In this document: positions 57,039 through 64,000 of the stretch, piece after piece
Position numbering within the stretch: the stretch's first letter is position 1
Layout: every line of letters starts with the position of its first letter
Assembly (NCBI GenBank): GCA_021819035.1
Contig: JAKASL010000001.1
Coordinates: forward strand, 186,001 to 250,000
DNA length: 64,000 nucleotides
Direction: 5' to 3'
From: an archaeon
GTDB lineage: Archaea > Thermoproteota > Nitrososphaeria > Nitrososphaerales > Gagatemarchaeaceae
Translations under genes and position numbers: made by a program
Notes under the pieces: model-generated
Told to the model about the DNA's origin: nothing
Seen by the model: the letters and a program-made list of their open reading frames with translations, nothing else
Databases searched by the model: none

Positions 57039-57734
57039 TTGTCCACCGCACCGGCCCTTTCGAAGAAGCTCGCGGCTGAGGCCGTGGGGACCTTCGTCTT
57101 CGTCCTCGTCGGCGCTGGGTCTGCCGTCGGCACCGCAAGCCTGGTCGGTCCTAACTCGGCCGCTGCGATACTCGTCGCTGCCCTCGCGAACGGGCTCGGG
57201 CTCGGGGTGGCGATTTCGGCCACAATGGCCGTCTCCGGCGGGGCCCTGAACCCGGCGGTCACCCTGGGTCTTTGGGCGGGGAGGAAGCTGAAGTCCAGAG
57301 ACGTAGTGCCGTACATACTCGCGGAACTGGTTGGGGCGACAGCCGCCGGACTGGCGCTGGAGGCCTCTTTCCCATCGGCCCTCGGGGACAGCGTGAAGTG
57401 GGGTTCGCCGACCCTCAGCAGCGCCCTGACAGCCGCCCAAGGGATGGCAGTCGAAGGGCTCCTGACGTTCGTGCTCGTCTTCGCCGTCTACGGGACGGCG
57501 GTCGACCCCAGGGCCCCACGGATAGGCGGACTGGGCGTAGGACTTGCAGTGGTGGCTGACGTCCTGGTGGCTGGGAACCTCACCGGCGCGGCAATGAATC
57601 CTGCGAGGGCGTTTGGCCCTATGATCGCGTCCGGGTTCTACCCCGGCTATTGGTACATCTATCTCGTCGGCCCTGTGCTTGGTGGGATCGCCGCCGGGCT
57701 GGTCTACAGGTACCTGATAGAGAGCAGAGCCTGA
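57039..57734 (+). CDS. aquaporin / glycerol facilitator-like channel (MIP family)
   Basis: A 231-residue channel with six transmembrane helices and two NPA half-helices: VSGGALNPAVTLG near residue 70 and LTGAAMNPARAFGP near residue 190. The NPA with ALNPA and AMNPA flanks and the Arg after the second NPA (NPAR) fit water-selective aquaporins. It passes water or small neutral solutes. TTG start. No nearby osmotic genes. A GAF-domain protein follows on the same strand after about 50 nt. Confidence 0.92.
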   Translation: MSTAPALSKKLAAEAVGTFVFVLVGAGSAVGTASLVGPNSAAAILVAALANGLGLGVAISATMAVSGGALNPAVTLGLWAGRKLKSRDVVPYILAELVGATAAGLALEASFPSALGDSVKWGSPTLSSALTAAQGMAVEGLLTFVLVFAVYGTAVDPRAPRIGGLGVGLAVVADVLVAGNLTGAAMNPARAFGPMIASGFYPGYWYIYLVGPVLGGIAAGLVYRYLIESRA

Positions 57735-57787
57735 AAAGGGTCGCTAACAGATAAATCAGGAGAATAGTGAGGAGTTTGAAGTCCACG

Positions 57788-58252
57788 ATGGGAAGACTCA
57801 GCAGGGAGCAGGCAAAGGAAGTCCTCGTCGGCCTTGACTCCGCGCTAGGGGGTTCCAATGGGAGGGCCGCGAGGGACGCCGTCGCAAAGTTCCTGAACGC
57901 CTCTGTCTCCACCTACTCGTGGGCAGGGATCTATGCCGTCGAAGGGAACGACCTTGTCCTAGAGGCCTGGGCTGGGCCTTCACCAACGGAACACACCCGC
58001 ATCCCGATAGGGAAGGGCGTGTGCGGCTTCGCAGCCAAGGCGGGGAGGACAGAGATAGTCTCTGACGTAGGGAAGGACCCGAGGTATATCCAATGCTTTC
58101 TTTCGACGAAGGCGGAAATCGTGGTGCCGATCTTGCACGATGGACGGGTCGTGGGGGAGATCGACGTAGACAGCGACCAACTGGACGCGTTCTCGTCCGT
58201 CGACAAGGAGTTCCTTGAAGCTGTGGCAAAGAAGGTCAGTGCCGTCTGGTAG
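57788..58252 (+). CDS. GAF-domain protein resembling free methionine-(R)-sulfoxide reductase
   Basis: A 154-residue GAF protein from the ATG before GRLSREQAKEVL; GTG and TTG codons up to 21 nt earlier are possible, but a TATA box (ACAGATAAATC at about 57749) implies a start near 57775-57788. GKGVCGFAAKAGRTEIVSDVGKDPRYIQC and AEIVVPILHDGRVVGEIDVDSD match fRMsr. Two of its three Cys are present (GVCG and YIQC, the catalytic one), but the resolving Cys before the core (LAC in E. coli) is replaced by EHT. It could still reduce Met-R-sulfoxide with another resolver, or be a sensor. It sits just before the suf cluster. Confidence 0.85.
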   Translation: MGRLSREQAKEVLVGLDSALGGSNGRAARDAVAKFLNASVSTYSWAGIYAVEGNDLVLEAWAGPSPTEHTRIPIGKGVCGFAAKAGRTEIVSDVGKDPRYIQCFLSTKAEIVVPILHDGRVVGEIDVDSDQLDAFSSVDKEFLEAVAKKVSAVW

Positions 58253-58262
58253 CCAGAATTCA

Positions 58263-58276
58263 ATAACATACGTTAT
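58263..58276. promoter_or_regulatory. suf operator-like inverted repeat upstream of sufC
   Basis: ATAACATACGTTAT, arms ATAAC/GTTAT around ATAC, lies just before the TATA element TTTAAATA at 58281-58288 of the sufC promoter. The exact reverse complement of this 14-mer occurs before sufB at 59108-59121. A dimeric repressor or activator bound there would block or favour TBP/TFB binding. Confidence 0.7.
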
Positions 58277-58314
58277 AATCTTTAAATACGAACCGGGGTT
58301 CAGCGATTCGGGTT

Positions 58315-59100
58315 ATGAAGTTAGAGATAAAGGAGCTCCATGCTTCAGTCGAAGGCAAGGAGATACTCAAGGGAGTCAACCTCTCCGTCGGCCAGGGGGA
58401 GACCCACGCGCTGATGGGCCCCAACGGCTCCGGTAAGAGCACCCTCGCCTACACCGTCATGGGGCACCCCAAGTACCAGGTGACTTCGGGTGAGATATTG
58501 ATACACGGGGAGAGTGTGGTGGGCCTCCCCCCAGACAAGAGGGTGAAGAAGGGTCTCTTCCTCGCGTTCCAATACCCGGTGAGCGTCCAAGGAGTGAGCA
58601 TGTTCTCCTTCCTTCGAGCCGCTTACAACAACTCCCGCCCGGCAGGCTCGGAGCCCCCCACCATATTCGAGTTCAAGGAAGTCGTAGCTGAGAAGTTGAA
58701 GCTCCTGAACATGGACGAATCCTTCTTGAACCGCTATCTGAATGAAGGCTTCTCTGGCGGGGAGAAGAAGAAGGCTGAAATCCTTCAGATGGCGCTCATG
58801 CAGCCGAAGTTCGCGGTTCTGGACGAGACCGATTCAGGACTGGACATCGACGCTCTCAGGGTCGTGGCCGAAGGGATCAACAAGGTGTCCGGCCCCCAGA
58901 TGGGCTCTCTCCTCATAACCCACTATCAGAGGATATTGAAGTACGTGAGACCCCAGTTCGTCCACGTGATGTTCGAAGGTCGGATAATCGAGTCCGGCGG
59001 CGAGGAGCTGTCGAGGCTCCTTGAGGAGAAGGGCTACACATGGATCAGGGGCTACAGGGAAGAGGAGCAGGCGCCCCCACAGGTCGGGCAAACCTTATAG
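58315..59100 (+). CDS. sufC: SufC, iron-sulfur assembly ATPase
   Basis: A 261-residue ABC-type ATPase. Walker A is LMGPNGSGKSTLAYTV near residue 38, the signature region is EGFSGGEKKKAEILQMALMQPK near residue 143, and Walker B is FAVLDETDSGLDIDALRVVAEGI near residue 163. This is SufC, which binds SufB and SufD and drives Fe-S cluster building on the scaffold. It is the first gene of the cluster; its TATA box lies 27 nt upstream, with the shared inverted repeat just before. The C-terminus ends in PQVGQTL. Confidence 0.98.
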   Translation: MKLEIKELHASVEGKEILKGVNLSVGQGETHALMGPNGSGKSTLAYTVMGHPKYQVTSGEILIHGESVVGLPPDKRVKKGLFLAFQYPVSVQGVSMFSFLRAAYNNSRPAGSEPPTIFEFKEVVAEKLKLLNMDESFLNRYLNEGFSGGEKKKAEILQMALMQPKFAVLDETDSGLDIDALRVVAEGINKVSGPQMGSLLITHYQRILKYVRPQFVHVMFEGRIIESGGEELSRLLEEKGYTWIRGYREEEQAPPQVGQTL

Positions 59101-59107
59101 GGAGAAA

Positions 59108-59121
59108 ATAACGTATGTTAT
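59108..59121. promoter_or_regulatory. suf operator-like inverted repeat upstream of sufB
   Basis: ATAACGTATGTTAT is the reverse complement of the 14-mer before sufC, sitting in the 36-nt gap between sufC's stop and sufB's TTG. It contains its own GTTATA that could serve as a weak TATA element, and a CCTTATAGG stands just ahead at about 59093. Confidence 0.65.
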
Positions 59122-59136
59122 ACAGGGGTTCTTGAT

Positions 59137-60546
59137 TTGGCTTCTAAGACAGATGTAGTCACCGACGATTACAAGCAGAAGTACGGGTTCAGCGACCCCG
59201 TAGACGAATACGTGGTAAGGGGGACCAAGGGTCTGAGCGAGCGGGTAGTGCAGGAGATCGTCAGGCTGCACGACGAGCCCGCCTGGATGGAGCAGGTCAG
59301 GATGAAGGCCCTGAAGCACTTCCTAGAGCGGGAACCTCCTTCATGGGCCCCGGAGCTGAAGGAGATTGACTACCAGGACTTCTATTACTACGCGAACCCC
59401 ACGAAGAAGGCCGCCCAATCCTGGGACCAGCTCCCTGAGTATATCAAGCGGACCTACGACAAGCTCGGGATCACCGACGCAGAGAAGAAGTTCCTCTCCG
59501 GGGTGGGCGCAATCTACGAAAGTGAGTCGGTCTACCACAGCATCCAGGGGGAGCTGGCGAAGCAGGGGGTCGTCTTCACGGACACTGTGACGGCCCTGAA
59601 GGAGTACCCGGACATCATGAGAAAGTACTTCGGGACCGTGGTCCCATACCAAGACAACTACATCGCAGCCCTCCAGACCGCCGTCTGGAGCGCAGGTTCT
59701 TTCGTCTACGTCCCCGAAGGGGTGAAGGTGAACATGCCGCTGCAGGCATACTTCAGGATAAACGAAAGGAACATGGGGCAGTTCGAGAGGACCCTCATAG
59801 TCGCGGAACCCCACAGCGAGATAGGGTACATCGAGGGTTGCTCAGCGCCCGTGTATTCGTCGCAGTCCCTGCACTCGGCCATCGTCGAGATAATCGCCAG
59901 GAAGGGCTCGCTGGTGAAATACACCACGCTGCAGAACTGGTCCAGGGACGTCCTCAACCTCGTCACGAAGAGGGCTCACGCTCACGAAGACGCCACGGTC
60001 TCTTGGGTGGACTTCAACGGGGGCGCCAAGCTCACCAGGAAGTACCCATCTGTCTACCTGCTCGGACCGAGGGCGAAGGCGGACATCATCTCGGTAGCCT
60101 ACGCAGGCCCGGGCCAAGTCCAAGACACCGGCGCCAAGGCGATTCACCTGGCGAAAGACACCACGTCCAAGATAATCTCCCGCTCGGTCTCCAAGGGGGG
60201 TGGCCACACCGCTTACAGGGGCCTCCTACACATAGCCAAGGGGGCCAAGAACGTGAAGTCGACGGTCCGCTGCGACGCCCTCCTCTTGGACCCGATCAGC
60301 ACCACCGCCACCTACCCATACATGGAGATACAGGAGGACGACGCCACGGTGACCCACGAGGCGAGCGTGGGCAAGGTGGGGGAAGAGCAGCTGTTCTATC
60401 TGATGGCACGGGGGATATCGGAGGGGGACGCACTGAGCATGGTCGTCAACGGGTTCATGGAGCCTTTCGCGAAGGAGCTCCCCATGACCTACGCGGTGGA
60501 GTTCAACCGCCTCATGTCGCTCGAAATGACGAACGCAGTCGGCTAG
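59137..60546 (+). CDS. sufB: SufB, iron-sulfur assembly scaffold
   Basis: A 469-residue SufB with a TTG start. The N-terminal part has DYKQKYGFSDPVDEYVVRGTKGLSERVVQEIVRLH and the beta-helix core runs through EGCSAPVYSSQSLHSAIVEIIA, THSAS-type motif VTHEASVGKVGEEQLFYLMARGI near residue 405, and the essential Cys candidates SVRCDALL near residue 375. SufB with SufC and SufD builds the transient cluster. In the cluster sufC precedes sufB, and an apparent second copy of the operator lies before sufB, so sufB may also have its own promoter. Confidence 0.97.
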   Translation: MASKTDVVTDDYKQKYGFSDPVDEYVVRGTKGLSERVVQEIVRLHDEPAWMEQVRMKALKHFLEREPPSWAPELKEIDYQDFYYYANPTKKAAQSWDQLPEYIKRTYDKLGITDAEKKFLSGVGAIYESESVYHSIQGELAKQGVVFTDTVTALKEYPDIMRKYFGTVVPYQDNYIAALQTAVWSAGSFVYVPEGVKVNMPLQAYFRINERNMGQFERTLIVAEPHSEIGYIEGCSAPVYSSQSLHSAIVEIIARKGSLVKYTTLQNWSRDVLNLVTKRAHAHEDATVSWVDFNGGAKLTRKYPSVYLLGPRAKADIISVAYAGPGQVQDTGAKAIHLAKDTTSKIISRSVSKGGGHTAYRGLLHIAKGAKNVKSTVRCDALLLDPISTTATYPYMEIQEDDATVTHEASVGKVGEEQLFYLMARGISEGDALSMVVNGFMEPFAKELPMTYAVEFNRLMSLEMTNAVG

Positions 60547-60567
60547 GGCCGGCCGGGGTCGCGTGGA

Positions 60568-61980
60568 ATGCCTCAGGCGTCACTAACCTCCTTCGACGAG
60601 GGCCTCGTGGGGTCGATTTCGGCTTCGTTAGGCGAACCATCGTGGCTGACCGACGCCAGGCTCGAAGCCTTCCGGCAGTTCGTGGCCCTCCCTCCGGAGA
60701 AGAACCCGCTCTACACGAAATATGCCAAGACGTTCGACATCGCCCTGGACAGGTTCAAGGCGGCGCCGGGCCGCAGCGAAATCGACTTCCGGAGCTTCTT
60801 CACAGGGTATCTCACTGGGAACGAATCGGACATCCTGCTCCAGGGGAACGAGACGCAGGTCCATGCAGAGCTCAGCAGAGACCTGTCGTCCAAGGGGGTG
60901 GAGTTGACGTCCCTCCACGACGCCCTCGGGCAGGACGAGGAGGCGGTCAGGGAGTTGGTCAGGGGGAGGCTGGTGAAGTCGGAGACCGACAAGTATGCCG
61001 CCTTCGTCAACGCCTTCTTCAACTGCGGCACTTTCGTCAGGGTGCCGAGAGGGGTAGTCCTCGACAAGCCGCTCCGCAAGATGCTGCTGCTCGACTCGCC
61101 GCGCACGCCGGTGATAGAGCAGAACTTCGTCGTCGCCGAGGAGGAGGCGAGGCTCGTGTACCTAGAAGAGCAGTACTCCAAAGGCGTCCCGTCCCCTGCC
61201 TTGGTGGCGTCGACGACCGAGATCCTCGCCCGGCCGAACTCGCACATAGACTTCTCGTCCATTCAGCTCCTTGACGACCAGACCACCCACCTGTCGAACA
61301 GGGGGCTCGGAGTGTCCAACGACGCCAGAGCTACTATGAGCTCACTGTCCCTCGGGGCGTCTGTCTCGCGGTCGAGGACCAACTTCTACCTGAACGGGCG
61401 CGGCTCATTCGCTGAAGGGTTCGAGATCTTCTTCACCGACGGGGAGCAGCGTTACGACTACGAGACCAACCTCGTCCACAACTCCCCTGATTCGACTGGC
61501 TCGACCCAGGCCAGGGGCGTCCTAAAGGGGAAGTCGCAGTCAATATTCAAGGGGATGATCAAGATAGTGAAGGAGGCCAAGAACTCTAGGTCCTATCTGG
61601 CCGACCACGTCATGATACTCGAGAGGACTGCGAAGTCAGACGGGATCCCCAGCCTAGAGATAGACAACAACGAGGTCAAGGCGACCCATTCAGCCTCCGT
61701 GGTCCAGGTCGACGAAGAGCAACTCTTCTACCTCACGGCGCGCGGCCTTCCCCCGGACGAGGCGAAGAGAATGGTGGTGCTAGGCTTCTTCGAACCTGTC
61801 CTCTCCAGGGTCCCCATCGAACAGACCAGAGAAGGGGCAAGGTTCATGATCGAGGGGAAGTGGGAGGGAGAGAAGCGCCGCCTGGTAGACAGGGAGACCC
61901 TCCTCGCGGCCACGGGGGAGCTCACCCCTGAAGTTAAGGAGTCTGAAGACATCTTCGAGCGTCATTACAAGTACAGGTAG
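60568..61980 (+). CDS. sufD: SufD, iron-sulfur assembly protein
   Basis: A 470-residue SufD-type paralogue of SufB. The beta-helix core has LEEQYSKGVPSPALVASTTEILARPNSHIDFSSIQLLDDQTTHLSNRG, FTDGEQRYDYETNLVHNSPDSTGSTQARGVLKGKS and the C-terminal KATHSASVVQVDEEQLFYLTARGLPPDEAKRMVVLGFFEPVLSRVP. The conserved HSAS stretch is shared with SufB. It lacks an obvious scaffold Cys at the SufB position. It completes the SufBCD complex and is followed after 5 nt by a Rieske-type ferredoxin. Confidence 0.96.
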   Translation: MPQASLTSFDEGLVGSISASLGEPSWLTDARLEAFRQFVALPPEKNPLYTKYAKTFDIALDRFKAAPGRSEIDFRSFFTGYLTGNESDILLQGNETQVHAELSRDLSSKGVELTSLHDALGQDEEAVRELVRGRLVKSETDKYAAFVNAFFNCGTFVRVPRGVVLDKPLRKMLLLDSPRTPVIEQNFVVAEEEARLVYLEEQYSKGVPSPALVASTTEILARPNSHIDFSSIQLLDDQTTHLSNRGLGVSNDARATMSSLSLGASVSRSRTNFYLNGRGSFAEGFEIFFTDGEQRYDYETNLVHNSPDSTGSTQARGVLKGKSQSIFKGMIKIVKEAKNSRSYLADHVMILERTAKSDGIPSLEIDNNEVKATHSASVVQVDEEQLFYLTARGLPPDEAKRMVVLGFFEPVLSRVPIEQTREGARFMIEGKWEGEKRRLVDRETLLAATGELTPEVKESEDIFERHYKYR

Positions 61981-61985
61981 ATCCA

Positions 61986-62294
61986 TTGGGGAGTTTCCGA
62001 CCTGCCATGAAGGCCGCTGACCTCGCCGAAGGTTCAATCTCCGCGGTGGACATCGACGGGGAGCACGTGCTACTGTCCAAGATAGGGGGGGAGGTCTTCG
62101 CAGTGGCAGGTACGTGCACCCATGAGGAGGCGGACCTCGGCCAAGGCTTCGTCCTCGACGGCAGGGTGGTGTGCCCTCTGCACCTGTCACAGTTCGACCT
62201 CAAGACTGGGGACGTTGTTACCCCCCCGGCGACGGACCCCCTCAAGCACTACAAGACCAGGGTAGACGCTGGGACCGTCTACGTCGAAGTTTAG
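61986..62294 (+). CDS. Rieske-type [2Fe-2S] ferredoxin
   Basis: A 102-residue Rieske protein with a TTG start (an internal ATG is possible). Ligand motifs: CTHEEADLGQGF near residue 46 (C-x-H) and CPLHLSQFDLKTG near residue 65 (C-x-x-H). It is a soluble ferredoxin of the BphF/CarA type, and lies between sufD and sufS, so it may donate electrons for cluster building or be a client. Such placement is known in some Suf operons of archaea and actinobacteria. Confidence 0.94.
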   Translation: MGSFRPAMKAADLAEGSISAVDIDGEHVLLSKIGGEVFAVAGTCTHEEADLGQGFVLDGRVVCPLHLSQFDLKTGDVVTPPATDPLKHYKTRVDAGTVYVEV

Positions 62295-62347
62295 GGAGTT
62301 CTTTTAAGCAGGAGAGAGTGTTTCGACCTGCTGGAGTCCACATAGTG

Positions 62348-63586
62348 ATGCTCGAGTCAGAGGCCATCAACGCGGAAAGGATGAGGGCGGACTTCCCCAT
62401 CCTCAGCAGGAAGGTCCACGGGAAGAGGCTGGTCTACCTGGACAACGCCGCCACCACCCAGAAGCCGCAGGCGGTGATCGACGCCCTCGTAAGATTCTAC
62501 AGCACCTACAACTCGAACGTCCACCGGTCGGTGCACACCCTGGGCGAAGAGGCCACGGCAGCCTACGAGGGCTCCAGGAAGAAGACCGCCGAGTTCGTCG
62601 GGGCCAAGCCTCGGGACCTAGTGTTCGTCAGGGGGACGACCGAGGCGACCAACCTCGTAGGGTCGGCTTGGGGGGAGAAGAACGTGAAGAAGGGGGACGT
62701 GATAGTCGTCACAAGGATGGAGCATCACAGCAACATAGTCCCCTGGCAGCGGCTCGCGAAGCGCAACGGCGCGTCACTGAAGTACGTCGGGCTCGACCCC
62801 GACGGGACGCTCGACCTGGCGGGCTTCGAGGACCTGCTCCGCGAGGCTCCCCGGCTTGTCGCCCTCACTCACTGCTCCAACGTCCTGGGGACCGTGAACG
62901 ACGTGACAAAGCTCTGTTCCATGGCGAAGAGAGCAGGCGCCACCACGCTGGTCGACGGGGCCCAGTCTGTCCCGCACATGCCTGTTGACGTGGGAGAGAT
63001 AGGGTCCGACTTCTACGCCTTCTCAGGGCACAAGATGCTGGGCCCCACCGGGATAGGCGCGCTGGTCGCCCGGGAGGGGCTCCTCGAAGAGATGGACCCG
63101 TTCCAGACAGGCGGCGAGATGATCAGGGAGGTCTTCGACGACCACTCGACATGGAACGACGTGCCGTACAAGTTCGAAGCCGGGACCGTGAACATCGCCG
63201 ACGCGATAGGCCTCGGAGCTGCCGTCGACTACCTCGACGCCATCGGGATGGAGAGGGTCAGAGACCACGAACTCAGGCTCCTCGACTACGCCTTCAAAGA
63301 GCTCGCTTCGGTCAAGGGGCTCAAGATCTACGGGCCAGCCGACACCCGCTCCAGGGCGGGGGTGATCTCCTTCAACTACGCCGACGTCCACCCGCATGAC
63401 CTTGCTACCATCCTCGACGAGGAGGGGATAGCCATAAGGTCCGGACACCACTGCGCCCAACCCCTGATGCGCTGGCTCGACGTCCCAGCCACCAGCAGGG
63501 CGAGCTTCTACATCTACAACGCCCAAGACGACGTAGACGCACTGAAGGCGGGGATTGTAAAGGCTGGAGGCCTGTTCAAGGTATGA
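62348..63586 (+). CDS. sufS: SufS-type cysteine desulfurase
   Basis: A 412-residue class V PLP enzyme from the ATG; an open frame upstream is in the Rieske gene. Motifs: VYLDNAATTQKPQAVIDALVRFY, VTRMEHHSNIVPWQRLAKRN near residue 120, the PLP-Lys in FSGHKMLGPTGIGALV near residue 225, and the nucleophilic Cys in IRSGHHCAQPLMRWLDVP near residue 363. It takes sulfur from cysteine for Fe-S clusters. The length is that of SufS, not IscS. Its stop overlaps sufU by 4 nt (ATGA). Confidence 0.97.
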   Translation: MLESEAINAERMRADFPILSRKVHGKRLVYLDNAATTQKPQAVIDALVRFYSTYNSNVHRSVHTLGEEATAAYEGSRKKTAEFVGAKPRDLVFVRGTTEATNLVGSAWGEKNVKKGDVIVVTRMEHHSNIVPWQRLAKRNGASLKYVGLDPDGTLDLAGFEDLLREAPRLVALTHCSNVLGTVNDVTKLCSMAKRAGATTLVDGAQSVPHMPVDVGEIGSDFYAFSGHKMLGPTGIGALVAREGLLEEMDPFQTGGEMIREVFDDHSTWNDVPYKFEAGTVNIADAIGLGAAVDYLDAIGMERVRDHELRLLDYAFKELASVKGLKIYGPADTRSRAGVISFNYADVHPHDLATILDEEGIAIRSGHHCAQPLMRWLDVPATSRASFYIYNAQDDVDALKAGIVKAGGLFKV

Positions 63587-64000
63587 GCAGCGCTGACATC
63601 TACCGAGAGATCATCCTGGACTACTACAGGAACCCGAGGAACTTCGGCAAGTTGGAGCGGTCAGACATCGCGTCTCGGGACACAAACCCGCTCTGCGGGG
63701 ACGAGATCGAGATGCAGGTCAAGCTAGGGGAGGGGATGAAGATAGAGGATGTCAAGTTCACAGGGAAGGGGTGCGCCATCAGCCAGGCGGCGGCCTCGAT
63801 GCTGACAGAGCTGGCCAAGGGGAAGCCGCTCGAATGGGTTCGCTCGCTGGCCAAGGAGGATGTCTTCAAGATGCTCGGGAACCCTGACCTCGGCCCATCA
63901 CGGGTGAAGTGCGCGCTCCTGGGGATGAAGGTGCTGAAGACGGGTGCATACGGGTATCTCGGGGCGCACTACGACGACCCTGAAGAGTCTGACCTGCCAT
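63583..64000 (+). CDS. sufU: SufU iron-sulfur scaffold/sulfur acceptor, partial at window edge
   Basis: Runs off the window end at 64000 with 139 residues seen; start ATG overlaps the sufS stop. Cys ligands: DTNPLCGDEIEMQV near residue 40, TGKGCAISQAAASML near residue 64 and RVKCALLGMKVL near residue 108, the three Cys of SufU, with the region between the second and third longer than in IscU, as in SufU proteins. It accepts sulfur from SufS and completes the cluster assembly set. Its end and later genes are outside the window. Confidence 0.97.
   Translation, partial: MSSADIYREIILDYYRNPRNFGKLERSDIASRDTNPLCGDEIEMQVKLGEGMKIEDVKFTGKGCAISQAAASMLTELAKGKPLEWVRSLAKEDVFKMLGNPDLGPSRVKCALLGMKVLKTGAYGYLGAHYDDPEESDLP

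Noticed and set aside
59838..61274. 478-residue open frame overlapping sufB and sufD
   Set aside because: It is an out-of-frame shadow: Arg/Gly-rich, no domains, while sufB and sufD are certain.
1..64000. CRISPR arrays, insertion sequences, prophage
   Set aside because: No regularly spaced repeats, transposase or phage genes were seen in any part of the window.

Overview
The window is archaeal chromosome, GC-rich and densely packed. Evidence for Archaea: two proteasome beta subunits, thermosome, glycerol-1-phosphate dehydrogenase, geranylgeranyl reductase, aCPSF1/FttA, LSm, KEOPS subunits (Kae1, Bud32, Pcc1), archaeal/eukaryal ribosomal proteins (S15, S3Ae, L15e), aEF1-beta, FEN1, diphthine synthase, RtcA/RtcB/archease, TruD and Pth2. 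TATA boxes about 25-30 nt before many start codons suggest mostly leaderless transcripts, and TTG/GTG starts are very common. A catalytically dead second beta subunit, a seven-iron zinc ferredoxin, SepF, a DphB-DUF357 fusion and an HTH-RibL fusion fit a Thermoproteota/TACK archaeon, perhaps a Nitrososphaeria-related lineage that does not oxidise ammonia. The lineage is inference; no 16S gene is present.

Layout. 0-4 kb: end of an alpha-oxoamine synthase, archease-rtcB, two tiny membrane proteins, then a PAC2-type proteasome chaperone and PDCD5-like protein on the minus strand. 4-10 kb: zinc ferredoxin, rpiA with a coiled-coil membrane protein, LSm and a PUA protein sharing a divergent promoter, sepF, a structured non-coding stretch, FttA and the active proteasome beta subunit. 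10.3-11 kb has no intact gene but resembles a decayed one. 11-16.9 kb: egsA, long FKBP, class V aminotransferase, nadM, rtcA, inactive proteasome beta, MBL hydrolase. 17-25.5 kb: accessory-looking stretch with an RHH regulator, a gene remnant, CaiB CoA-transferase, thiolase, 3-hydroxyacyl-CoA dehydrogenase/enoyl-CoA hydratase fusion, acyl-CoA dehydrogenase, thiolase-like/DUF35 pair and SCP2 protein: an acyl-CoA degradation (or C4-CoA) module. 25.5-32.6 kb: RNA/translation genes (Pop5, COG1325, Kae1-Bud32, S15, RecJ-like DHH, Pcc1, SerS, S3Ae). 32.6-46.3 kb: Obg-type GTPase, oxidoreductases, L15e, TruD-Pth2, geranylgeranyl reductase, Zn-ribbon/aEF1-beta, FEN1, thioesterase, nuclease, translin, HTH-RibL and DphB-DUF357. 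46.5 kb: a tRNA-Lys(CTT) whose variable/T-arm region is interrupted. 46.7-57.7 kb: GltD-like flavoprotein, DUF3311 plus sodium/solute symporter, dehydrogenases, HEAT protein, a mevalonate-pathway decarboxylase-family enzyme with DUF371, ornithine cyclodeaminase-like enzyme, thermosome, aquaporin. 57.8-64 kb: GAF/fRMsr-like protein and the sufC-sufB-sufD-Rieske-sufS-sufU iron-sulfur assembly cluster, whose sufC and sufB upstream regions carry mirror copies of one 14-bp inverted repeat.

Together most genes serve core information processing (tRNA modification and repair, ribosome, proteostasis), ether-lipid synthesis (egsA, mevalonate branch, geranylgeranyl reductase), cofactor supply (NadM, RibL, Suf) and acyl-CoA metabolism. 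No phage, CRISPR or insertion sequence was seen. The signals most worth following are the interrupted tRNA-Lys, the paired suf operators, the near-start-codon irregularities (a likely CTG start, a 94-nt gene overlap), the Asp-to-Gln change in the decarboxylase-like enzyme, and two gene remnants.
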